From Pelobates cultripes (Eukaryota; Chordata; Amphibia; Anura; Pelobatidae), in the NCBI GenBank assembly GCA_933207985.1, contig OW240912.1, forward strand, positions 76,634,829 to 76,698,828: a DNA stretch of 64,000 bases. Direction: 5' to 3'. The notes under the pieces were generated by a model, which ran no database searches, was not told the origin of the DNA, and was given only the letters and a program-made list of their open reading frames with translations. The position numbers and the translations under genes were made by a program. Positions 1 to 12,300 of the stretch are shown here, one piece after another (position 1 is the stretch's first letter; every line of letters begins with the position of its first letter).

Positions 1-344
1 CATGACTGAAAGGGGCTGCTCAGACAGAATGCGCTGCACAATGCTGGTTGGACATGGATTTTCTCTGGCTCCAACACAACTGCGTGTTCGCAGCCTTTCT
101 GCCACGTATGCTGAGGTCACATGGCAGCCATGCAATAGTAACTACTCCCATGCCTTGTATTTGAATGAGGAAATATGTGGTCGAGCCAAGACAGGGACTT
201 ACTGGTACAGCTTTAGTAGCTTGCGGCCCTGTACCACATATAATGTAAAAGTGGAAGCTCAACCTCAGAGAATTCCTTGGGAGATGCCACTTGAGAGGCG
301 AGAACAAAAAACAACAGTTTTACAGCTGACAACACCTCCTGCAG
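1..344 (+). CDS. tspoap1: TSPOAP1 exon: end of FN3-1 and most of FN3-2
   Basis: The reading frame is open from the first bases, so the exon begins before the window. It encodes the last strand of one fibronectin type III domain ([13 protein letters not shown]) and then a second one, from APTQLRV through [11 protein letters not shown] to [15 protein letters not shown], ending in TTPPAG. The donor GTAGGT follows at 345 and the exon ends in phase 1. A methionine at base 2 is internal, not a start codon, because family-conserved sequence surrounds it. Confidence 0.93.
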
Positions 345-3300
345 GTAGGTGATTACTTTTTTTCTCATCTGATCATCTTTGCTGTTTACCTTAAGTGTAA
401 ACTTTTTTTAATCTTATGCTAACTTTTTATTAGTGTTTATTTTCTGACATTTGCTACTTTCTTTTCTATACAGTTCTTCACTGTGTATATTTTATTGTCT
501 CATGATCTGCTCACTGAGCATGAAAACCATCTCAAAGTGAGCTGGTTTAGAAAGAAAGTTTTTATGAGTCTTGATCTATATTTATTGAAACATTTGTTTT
601 TTTGCTCTAGATGTGAAGAAACCATGGCAAAGTATATAATTTAAAATAGATGGCATCAATTTAATATTTCATGTGACATTCAGTATGTGCTTTATAGATA
701 AAAAAAAAAAAAGCCAGTTCTGTAGCTTATTCAGAATTAAAAAATTCTAATGTTTAGGATTCTAAAGCATTCTAAAACATCTATACAATTTGAATATTAC
801 TACAGAACAGTTTTAATTTGGACAGCGGTATAATATATGTATATATAAACATAGTTTTCCAGTTATTTTTCAAACCCATATTGCAGACAAGATTTTCTGT
901 TTACTACAGGCAGTAAAATTTCTTAGTCTAATTGTTTATTTTCTGCACAGGTCCTCCAGATGCTCCACTAGATGTTCAAGTTGAATTGGGTCCCACAGCT
1001 GGAGTTCTGCTTATAAGTTGGCTGCCAGTGACAATTGATGCAGCAGGAACTTCAAATGGGACGCGGGTTACTGGATATGCAGTATATGCTGACGGACAGA
1101 AGGTAAATGCATATGTAATAGCCATTAAAATATTACTTTTTCTATAGTTAATACCCAATCTAAAAAAAAAAAAAAAGTATTTCCTCACTCCAATAAACCC
1201 TATTGAAATGTTTACTGGAGTGAGTACTACAGAGGAATCAAACCGACAAGTATATACCTCCACTGCACTTGCCAGTGTTCGGCGTGGCCATCTTCCCAAA
1301 GTGAGTCTTGTGTGACTGCACACGGAGTACCTTTTTTCCATTATTTGGTGAAAGTACAGTGTAATGGAGACACCATGCGTGTCTAGACAGCCTTTCATCT
1401 TCATATCCGATTGAAAGAGGGTTTTGTTGTTTGTTTGGCAAAAGGCAGACTAATCACTAACTTAGTTAGCAGTTAGAATGTTCTATGACCTCTGTAGCAA
1501 ACCTTAGTAGAATGTTATTCTCTATGTAACTCTTAAAACTTGAAGGGGGCTGCATGTAATAAAACCTTAAACTCCGCTGATTAAACAAAAATAATGAAAA
1601 AAGGAGTCTTTCAAAAATAGTCTGCTGAAGATTAACCCCTTAAGGACCAAACTTCTGGAATAAAAGGGAATCATGACATGTCACATGTCATGTGTCCTTA
1701 AGGGGTTAAAGAAGTCTTCTCAGAAGTAAAAAGATAGCAAATAGTGAAATGACTGGAAACAAAACATCTAAATTAATGTTTTAATTAATCAGCAGGTTAT
1801 GAGATCCATGTGATTTACTAAGGTGACATATGAAAGCAGTCTCTCTTCACAGAGTAAGCTTCATATTCTCCACATTTAGTCACAGACAAATTACTCTCCT
1901 GTTCTTATTTTCATGATATTCTACTGATTTGATCTAATATCATCAACACAAGGTGTTCTGTTATAGTCCAAAAAGAGAATATATTTTTCTCTAATTTTAT
2001 GGATCAGTATATATTTATACAATGTACTTAATTTATAAAAAGCAGCATATTCAGCCATGCTGTACAATGAAATATGTAGGGAGAGAAATAATTTTGTGCA
2101 ATATTGTTTTTCTTCTTCTAGGTACTAGAGGTAACGTCTCCTACAGCAGGCAGCGTGTTGGTAGGCATGTCACATCTACAACTGCTACAGGTGTCCCGGG
2201 AGATATCAGTTAGAACTATGTTTCCTGGTGGAGAATCTATGGACTCTGTGCCAGCTCAAATACCCTCTGCCTTGTTGATGGTTTCTGACCGTTCTTTATC
2301 ATTACATACCCTTTCTAACACCAGCCTTATCTGCCAGCCATCATCAGGATCATCCATGAACACTAGTTCTGAGACATTTCCTTCCATTCCACTATCTATG
2401 TCTTCCCCCTGCTCCCTTACTTATCCACATACCACTAGTTCCAAAGCAAATTTTTCCATTCATGCAAGCTGCAGGAGTGGTGAAGCCATAGATCCGTTGC
2501 CTGTTCGAATATCTCCACATCTCCTGCTGTCACCACATAGTGCTTCCTTGAGCTTCTGTCAAGGTTCTTCCAGACCTGAGCCTTCTAAAACACTAGTTCC
2601 ACAACAAGGTTCACAGGAAAAAAAATCTTCGATTCAACCACAATTAACGACTAACTATGTTCCTCCAAGCCTACCAATTCCAGCATGGACTTCTGAAAAT
2701 GTAGAAATGGGCAACATCACATTACAAGAGGAAAAAGGCAGACTTCAAACAGAGAGTCCTGTAAGTGAGACATTTCTCAAATTATATGATGTTTTAAGTA
2801 ATTAACTATGCATGACTTTGAGTACTAGAGTATGCTTGAAATTTAGTGGCTTGCATAACTTGTGCTTGTATATAAATAATTATTTAGAAAATTGAGGAAT
2901 GAAGCAATAAAAGAATAGGAAAGTTTTATATTAAAGGGACACTACAGGCACCCAAACCACTACAGCTTTGGGTGCATATTCCCAGGTCCCTTAACCCAGC
3001 AACGGTAATTATTGCAGTTATTAACTGCAATAATTTTTTTTTTTATGGGCTAACTCCACCTCTAGTGAGTCATTACTCGACTTTTGGTTGCTGCACATCC
3101 TCATGAGGATGAGGACATCCAGCGTCACCCGAATACCCATAGGTTATTCCTATGGAGGGAAAACCTAATGTAAATGCTGATGTCGGTGGGGGAGGAACAA
3201 AGACAGAGCCTGAACCAGCGCCAAGGGAATGAGGTGGGCTCTATAGAAACCAGCACCAAGGGGAGTGAGGGAGGCACTATATATCTTCCCTTTAAGATAT

Positions 3301-6300
3301 TCTAGTCTGGCAAAGTATGCAAATTTAATTGGCTATATATAACATGCACATGTCAGGCATCGCTGGATTAAAAGCATATGAATGTTAGTCTTCCATTAGA
3401 TGCCCGAATGATCGTCATGGAATTGCAAAGTTGCAATAACATGGAAATGCAGGAAAATTAAATTACCTTTTTACTTAACTCTCTGGGGTTATTCACCTCA
3501 GCATTAACTGTGTTGAAAGAATAAGGAACTGTCAGTTCTCAGGAAAAAGTGGGAGGGGTGCACCCGTATAGACCCATGTGTTTATGAAACCAAAGAGTCC
3601 GATAAAGAGGAGTAATTGCAGTGTTGTCAGTCAAGGTGCTTTAAAATGTATGGCGCATAAACGGGAATTAGTCAGAATCCTTTGTGTTTTGAATATCATT
3701 TTATGAGTAAGCAAGGGGAGTTAGACGTATGAATAAACTAGGAGTATTGGGTGTAAGAAAAAGGGGAGGCGAGAAATGACTAGGCTGGCAACATTTCCTC
3801 TTTAATTCTCCTGAATACTAGAATTAGAGGGACTATCTGGTCCACATATCTGTGTATGTTAATTTCCTTGTCATTACTCACATTGTCAGTTCCCTTCTTT
3901 GAACATGTTTTTCTGTTAACCTTTAGTTACATTCTTCATAATATTTTTTTAACTCCTCCCCTTAGCAGTGTAGCTCTAGTATGTACTGAGCTTGGCCACT
4001 GTTTGATCAGCTGTTATAAGTTGAAGATTGATGATCTTTATAAGTTTTTAACAACGTGCTTTTTCATTTTTGACTTTGTATAATCTTTGACCCCTTAATT
4101 TGTCTTTGTTTTCGTTTGGGTCCTCCTTTCTCACTCATGTCATCTTTGTCCAAATAATTCTTTATAAGAATTCGCTTATAAGTTGTTGTTGTTGTTGTTG
4201 TTTATTTATATAGCGCCAACAAATTCCGCAGCGGTTTACAGTTAGCTTTGTCTCATTTATTTATTTACGATATTGTAGGTGTTATTGTGAGCAGTGGTTG
4301 ATTCTACCTCACTATTACATTTTATCCAATCCTTATTTATTCCCCTATGTCTCCCATTTGATAGGTTTGTGTTTTGTTTTTTTTAAAGCTTTTTTTTATT
4401 CATTATAACAATCAATACAGCTTGTTTGGAACAGTTGGATTTGATGAAACCTAAATTTAACTCATGTAACGTAAATCCAACTGTAGAAAAAGGATCACTA
4501 ATTTTATAAACTGGAACTAGACACCTACTATATGATCTAAGATAAATATGCATCTGCATAGTCAAAGCGTCATAGGCTTTCTCATCGCACACCAGTTTTG
4601 TTTTGTATGTGTGTTTTATTTTTGCTGTTGCACACTGGGTGTCAGCATACATTACTTAATACAGTGGCATGTTGATAAAAATGTTAAACTTTGACCATGT
4701 TATATATTTTAGCTCAAAGACACCAAAGAACCTGAGCTGAATGATCCGTCACTGCCCAGTGGCCTTCCACTAGAACCAGGTAAAGCATGGAACACAGAAA
4801 GCATGGTTGAAAAGAGTACAGTAACTGCCAAAGAGGAATGCTCAAGCCCAGAAACGGTATTGTCAGAAGAAGCAGAGGACACCAGCTGCCGTGTGGGTTA
4901 CCGGGATGTCTCCATTGAAGACTTCCTGAAGGAAGAGAAGCTCAAAGAATCAGAAGCAACTGATTTTAATAGTGAAGCTAAGGTTAGTATTGTGACAAAA
5001 GTCTGATCTTTTTTCTTATGTAATACAGTGAGTTAGTTACAGAATATCAGAACTATAGTGGTCCATAGATTTCAAGAAAAAGCTAAATTATTCCTCCATG
5101 GTCATTCAGGTTGCAGATCACACCAAAAAGCGCCTTTCCAAGCCAAGTTCTCTTTTTTTTTTTTTTTTTTAAGCAAATAGTAGGTTACTGAAGCCAGTCT
5201 TTTATATGCAAATCAAGAGGTGCTTCAGTTTTGTTTTTGCTATGAAAGTTGTTGGCCATTCATTTATTCTTTTTTTTTTTTTCTTTTCTTTTTTTTGCAA
5301 TGCCTATACACCCTGTTCCAAATTATTATGCAAATTATATTTTTCTCCTTTACCTAAATAATTGATGTAAATAACAGTCAGCATAATTCTCATGTTATCA
5401 ACTTTTAAGAGTACAATTCAAATTTTATTGAACAAACCTAATGATAACAGTATTTTTTTTAAACATATACTTACAATGCACTGTTCTAAATTATTACGCA
5501 CAGTAAGTTTCAAAACACTTTATAGGTTGTAAAGAACTGAAACTTGTCATTTGTTGTGTGCAGCATATTTACTGAAATCAAAAGCTATTTAATTCAAACT
5601 TATAACAAGATTTTAACTTTTTAAACATACAACAGGTCACGTTATATTTTAAAAGGACACTATAGTCACCTGAACAACTTTAGCTTAATGAAGCAGTTTT
5701 GGTGTATAGAACATGCCCCTGCAGCCTCACTGCTCAATCCTCTGCCATTTAGGAGTTAAATCCCTTTATTTATGAACCCTAGTCCCACCTCCCTGCACGT
5801 GACTTGCACAGCCTTCCATAAACACTTCCTATTTAGGCTTTCTTTATTGCAAGTTCTGTTTAATTAAGATTTTCTTATCCCCTGCTATGTTAATAGCTTG
5901 CTAGAGCCTGCAAGAGCCTCCTGTATGTGATTAAAGTTCAATTTAGAGATTGAGATACAATTATTTAAGGTAAATTACATCTGTTTGAAAGTGAAACCAG
6001 TTTTTTTTTCATGCAGGCTCTGTCAATCATAGCCAGGGGAGGTGTGGCTAGGGCTGCATAAACAGAAACAAAGTGATTTAACTCCTAAATGACAGTGAAT
6101 TGAGCAGTGAAATTGCAGGGGAATGATCTATACACTAAAACTGCTTTATTTAGCTAGAGTAATTTAGGTGACTATAGTGTTCCTTTAACATAGGACCCCT
6201 TATTTGATAGCAGCTTCACAAGTCTTGTATCCATTGAACTTGTGAGTTTTTGGACAGCTTCTGCTTGAATTTGTTTGCAAGATGTCAGAAAAACCTCCAA

Positions 6301-9300
6301 GAGCTGCTGTTTGGATGTAAACTGCCTCCCACCCTCATAGATCTTTTGCTTGAGGATGCTCTAAAAGTTCTCAATAGGATTGAGGTCAGGGGAGGATGGA
6401 GGCCACACCATGGCTTTCTCTCCTTTTATCCCCATAGCAGCCATTGATGCAGAGTTATTCTTTGCAGCATGAGATGGTGCATTGTCATGCATGAAGATTT
6501 TATTACGGAAAGTATAGTTCTTCCTTCTGTACCAGGGAAGAAAGTGGTCAGTCAGAAACTCCACATACTTTGCAGAGGTCATCTTTACACCTTCGGGGAC
6601 CCTAAAGGGGCCGACCAGCTCTCTTCCCATGATTCCGGCCCAAAACATGATTCCACCACCTCCTTGCTGACGTCGCAGCCTTGTTGGAACAGGGTGGCCG
6701 TCCACCAACCATCCACTACCCCATCCATCTGGACCATCCAGGGTTGCACGGCACTCATCAGTGAACTGGACTGTTTCAAAATGAGTCTTCATGTATTTTT
6801 CTGCCCAATGCAGCCGTTTCTGCTTGTGAGCATTGGTTAGTGGTGGCCGAATAGAAGGTTTATGCACAGTTGCAAGACTCTGGAGGACTCTACACCTTGA
6901 TGTCCGTGGGATTTCAGAGGAACCAGCAGCTTCAAATATCTGTTTGCTGCTATGTAATGGTATTTTAGCAGCTGCTCTCTTGATCCGATGCATGGACCTG
7001 GCATAAATCTTCCTCAATCTGCACGAACCCGTCTGTGCTCTGAATCAGCCACAAATCTCTTAATAGTGCGATGATCATGCTTAAGTTTTCGTTTAAATAT
7101 CTAATGTTTTCATACCTTGTCCAAGGTATTGATCTATTCCACTCTTTTCGGCAGCAGAGAGATCCTTTTTCTTCCCCATATTTCCTGAAAATGGTGCTCT
7201 GCTTAAAGGGAAACTCCAGTGCCAGGAAAACAATCCGTTTTCCTGGCACTGCAGGTCCCCTCTCCCTCCCACCCCCCAATCCCCGGTTGCTGAAGGGGTG
7301 AAAACCCCTTCAGTGACTTACCTGAGGCAGCGACGATGTCCCACGTTGCTGCTTCTTCCTCTGCTGCCGCTCCTCCCAGTGATTGCAATGCCGCGCATGT
7401 GCATTAGAGCTCCCCATAGGAAAGCATCGAAAATGCTTTTCAATGCTTTCCTATGGTGAAATGAGCGACTTTGGAGGTCCTCACACAGCGTGAGGACGTC
7501 CAGCGACGCTCTAGCACAGGTTTCCTGTGCTAGAAACCAGGAAGTGCCCTCTAGTGGCTGTCTAATTCTCATGTTATCAACTACAGCCACTAGAGGTGGC
7601 GTTAACCCTGCAAGGTAATTATTGCAGTTTATAAAAACTGCAATAATTACAGTTGCTGGGTTAAGAGTAGTGGAAGTTGGCACCCAGACCACTCCAATGG
7701 GCAGAAGAAGTCTGGGTGCCTGGTGTGTCCCTTTAATAATGTGGAACACCCTCCTTTAGTAGTGTTTCCTTAAATTGGGCTCACCTGGCAATCTAATTAT
7801 TACAGGTGTCCGAGATTGTTTTCAGTGATCAAAAGAGCCATGAGAAACAATGCCATCCATGAGTTAAACTGAAAAACTAAATATTTCATCTTTGTGACAC
7901 TTAAAAAGAATTTGCATAATCATTTGGAACAGGGTGTATATATGTAATGCTGGTTAAACAGGATGTCCACTCAGTATTCTTTACCTGCAGAACCATTATT
8001 TATACAACGTTACCCACTTGTTTCTATCAGTAGGTTCATTGACTGTTGCTATTTGAGCTAATTTTTTTAATTCATTTTTTTGCAATCAAGGAGAAACTGT
8101 ACATGAGGATTAGAATAGGAAACCGTTCAGATTCCTTAAAGGTCAAGCGAAACCAATCCAAATGTGTACTTGGTGGAATGGTCAAAGGATAATTCATATG
8201 GCAAGCAAGGTTCAAACACCATGAGTCAGGGACAAATATTCAGAGTTGTGAGAACTGAAATACCAGAGGCACCTAGGCATTGTCATCCTATAGCATCAAA
8301 ATTATGAAATTAGTCAACTGTGATGTGGTTATTTTCTTAGGTCAAGATGTATATAACTTTTTTTTTTTTTAATGGAAATAACGTACAAAATTGCCATTTA
8401 GGTATTCACTAATAATTGCTGTAAATGTCTAGAGCCTATTTGTGAACTTCTAGGATTTAAAATCTAGGAATAATCTACAGAACATAGCAAGTTTAGTTTT
8501 GCCAGCAGAATGAAAGTTGCAAAGCGGATTTACATGCTGGATGAATAGGTGGCCAGTGGCGTTACAAATTATAAAAAATGTGTATTCCCTGCACTGTAAT
8601 AACATTAAAGAAACACTATAACGCTGGGAATACACTCCTGTTTTCTTAATGCTACAGCTTTACACTACCTATTTGAGTTAAATTAGCAAAATCATCAAAA
8701 TTGATAGTTAACCGTTGTGCAAAGAGGATGATGTATCTCCTTGAGCTCAGAGCCTAACTGCTGAGAAATTGTGCCTTTGGTGATATCAGGCACTCACCTT
8801 AGCAAACCACCTCTCATTTGCTGTGACAAGGTGTTATGAGGCGGGGAAAAAAATATATATAAAAAGCAAAGGCTGACAAGGGCCCAACGAGCCGAGACAT
8901 CGGTGAACTCCTGTGGGGTTCTCAGCGGTCAGAATAGGACAAAATGGTGCTGGATGATGAAGAATCCTCCTTTTCGTCTGAGAATATCAGTTTTGATCCG
9001 GGAGCAGGGGCATCACATGGATCAATCTACTAAGTAACCCACCACTGGCTACCTTGTCAGGCATCACATAGCCTGTGGATGGGTCCATCTACTAAGCAAC
9101 CCACCACTGGTGGCCCGGTCACGGCGGTACAGCCGAAAAGTATGCTGGCAGAGCTCAGAGCAAATATCGCAGCTGACATGGCCTACTTCAAAGATGCCAT
9201 AGAAGGCGCCACCTCTCGGATCACCTTACTGGAGGCATCTAAAAGCACCCAGGACTCCAGGATAACCTCCTTGGAACATAAAATTGAGGTCCTTCAAAAA

Positions 9301-12300
9301 CAACATCTAGCCACCAACCAAGGTGGACGCCATGGGCGACCAGAGGAGGCGTTATAATCTAAAAATACGGGGAGGTCCCAGACTCGGTGCGCCTCCCATA
9401 CACCTGCTCAACACTGTGTTACCGCCGAAGCAGGCAAAAGCAGTAAAACTGGACGGTTTGTTTCGACTGCCGCGGCCGCCTACAGCTACCCCAGCGGAGC
9501 TAGTCTTCCACTTCCAATCTCATCAAGACAAAGCCCTTCTCCAAGACTCCTTTACAATTCGAGGGGCCATCACTGTTTTATTTCTGGATCTTACCTGCAG
9601 CATGCTGGTGTGGCGCACAACCCTGCAACCGCTCTTACAACTTCTCCGCACAAAGAATATCTTACCGCTGGGGTACCCTGAAGTTCCTCACTTTTACACA
9701 TATGGGCACTTCCTACCGTGCATGGTGTTACTCAGAGCTGGAATCCCATATGTGCACACTGGTCCTTACAGAGTCAGTGACACATATGAGCCCAGCACAA
9801 CTTGTCCCTTCTACTACAGAGGCGACCTGAAATGCTGCAACATGGATTTCTGCTCCTATTATCCACATACGGGCTGCTAAGTTCCACCAGGATTCAACAC
9901 TGATGATGCGATCACCTAGGTGACTGTCTACACTATTGAACATTTTTTTTTTTTCATTTTTTTTTTCTTTTGTTGTTCTTTTTGTCAGCCTTTTTGTTAG
10001 TACCAGTACTCTACCACACTTAACCTTTGCCTGCTATCTCACTAGTTAGTGAGCCACCACATTGTCCCACTGCAGGGTTAAATGGACACTATAGTCACCA
10101 GAACAACTACAGCTTAATGTATTTGTTCTGGTGAGTATTATCATTGACTTCAGGCATTTTCATGCAAACACTGCCTTTTCAGAGAAAAGGCAATGTTTAC
10201 ATTGCCCCTAGGGACACCTCCAAGTGGCCACTCCTCAGATGACCACTGGAGGGGCTTCCTGGCTCAGTGCTGCACAGTAGGCAGCACTGCTGTTCAGCGT
10301 CTCCACGCTTTGCATGGCAACGCTGAATTTTTCAGCCCTGTTTGGCCTCGCGCCCTTGCTAATTTTAGCCATGGGAAAGGATTGGATTGGCTAAAAATCA
10401 GCAATTCTGATGATGTCACCAGGGGCGGGGCCAGCACTGGCAGACCCGCGCGGCGCTGGAAATAAGGTGAGTTTTACAAATTTTTAAGGATGGCAAGCGG
10501 GGGGACAAGCCACCTAAATGGTGGGGTTAGCACTATAGTGTCAGGAATACATGTTTGTGTTCATGACCCTCTAGTGTTCCTTTAAGTTTTGTATAGTGTA
10601 TGCTTCCCCCTTCCACTCCTACCCCTGGAATACTGATAGTGACTCCATTGATGATATTTGACAGAAATGGGAGGGAGGTGAACCCCACAAGGGTGTGGTA
10701 TGCTCTAATGCTCATAATACCACTCACATGCTCTAGGGGATATACTAGTTAAGCTATGTTGGTGTATATGCACAAACTTCTACTTCACTTCTACTTCTGA
10801 ATGCTGAACTCAGAGCTACTCTTGTTTATATTATACATCTAGATGTCTGCCAATTTGAGGACATGTTTCTCTCAACAGCTACTTTTTATGTAATTGTTCT
10901 CTGAAAAGGCAGTGTTTACAGTGCTAACACTGCAGGGGCCTGCCATAGACACCGGAACCACCGCACTAAGCTATAGTGCTTCAGGTGACTAGAGTGCCCC
11001 TTTAAGAGGACATCTTCTAGAGGTGTATGACACCCTGCAATGAAAATAAATTGCTGTGCTGCGCCAATCTCTAGTAACAGCATTTCATTAAGATGGGAGG
11101 CTGACTTGGTTCTTTCAGGAAGACAGCCACTAGAGGTGTGGTTAACCCTACAATGGAAACATTTCAGTCTCTACAAAACGGCAATGTTTTACATTGTATT
11201 GTTAAAACTAAAGAACTACTGCAGCCAGACCACTTCATTAATATGGGTGCCTTTAGTGGTCCTTTTAAGCTGGAATTGGCTAAAGAACAGTTCAGAAAAG
11301 ACTGGCAGGAAATGCACTGTAGAATTAGGACTGGAACGGAAACCAATCAATCAGGGAAAAGGTGAGTAACCAAACAAAATTGCTTGAATCAGTTTTGACT
11401 TGACATCATTCAGTTGTTGTATCGGCTATAACAGCCCAATTACTGCCTGAGTCAGGGAACTATGACTATATGCGATTACATTTCTCAGTGCTAAACATTT
11501 TACACTATGGCATTACTGTAATTTGATTATTTTATAGCAATTTACACATTTCCAGGCCAGGAACTCTTTAGAGATCAATACCTTAAACCAAATGCACATT
11601 GATGTGTTTTGATTTTCATATCGGTCTTCTCTATCCCCAAATTAGGAAGTACATGTTTTGCAGCCTGATGTTGTGCATGCAACAGTTTCTCATTCGGATC
11701 TTAGTCGTTGCTCCAACCTCTCTAACCTCTCGGACATCCTGGAAGAGGAGGAGGAGGATGAGGAGGAAGAAGAGGAGGAGGAGGAGGAAGATAAGGAAGA
11801 TAACAATTGTAATATTGTGAAAAAGTGGGGCCATGCTATTGTGCAAAGTGGAGATGACAGCTCAACAAAAGTAAGTATTTCTAAGGCATCATTTGATCTC
11901 ATTTAATTTAATAATCTAATCTGCAATATTTTAATATGTACATTAAATGCCATGAAATCCAAAAACTGATCTATTTCTGACTTAAGTTAGTCACCTTTCA
12001 CTAGCATAATCTTATCTCAGTATTAAAATATTGTTTTTAGCATTAACTAGTAGATCAGTATTGCAACAAGTCTACTGTATGTTTTCTTAGACGTCCAAAG
12101 ACAAACAAGTTTTTTAGCATGGCCAGCAAGGCTGTTTGTGGTTATCAGCTGTATTTCACTCATGTATTACTTTTGAGTATTTACCCCACGCAATGTAGAT
12201 TGTTTGAGCTTATGATCCTAGGCCCATCTACCTTAGGTTGCAATGAACTGAAACTAAATCTGTCATATTATGATGTACAACATTTTACTTCCTTTATGTT

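Larger units (their letters stand above)
5309..7936 (-). mobile_element. Tc1/mariner transposon interrupted by two MITEs
   Basis: The terminal inverted repeats match: CACCCTGTTCCAAATTATTA at 5309 and its complement ending ATTTGGAACAGGGTG at 7936, both next to TA, the Tc1 target. A transposase relic lies on the minus strand. Removing the two T2-type MITEs (5649-6188 and 7203-7736) leaves about 1.55 kb, a normal Tc1 length. The insertion sits in the TSPOAP1 intron between bases 4983 and 11645. Confidence 0.88.

Noticed and set aside
2022..2213. Open frame overlapping the FN3-3 exon in another frame
   Set aside because: It does not match FN3-3; the 2122-2760 frame carries the conserved residues and correct phase.
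6469..6840. Plus-strand open frame of 123 codons
   Set aside because: It is the complement of the Tc1 transposase relic, whose DDE motifs lie on the minus strand.
7731..7775. GTAGTGTTTCCTTA resembling miR-142 sequence, whose gene lies near TSPOAP1 in mammals
   Set aside because: Only a short match, no hairpin partner, and mammalian miR-142 lies near the 5' side of TSPOAP1, outside this window.
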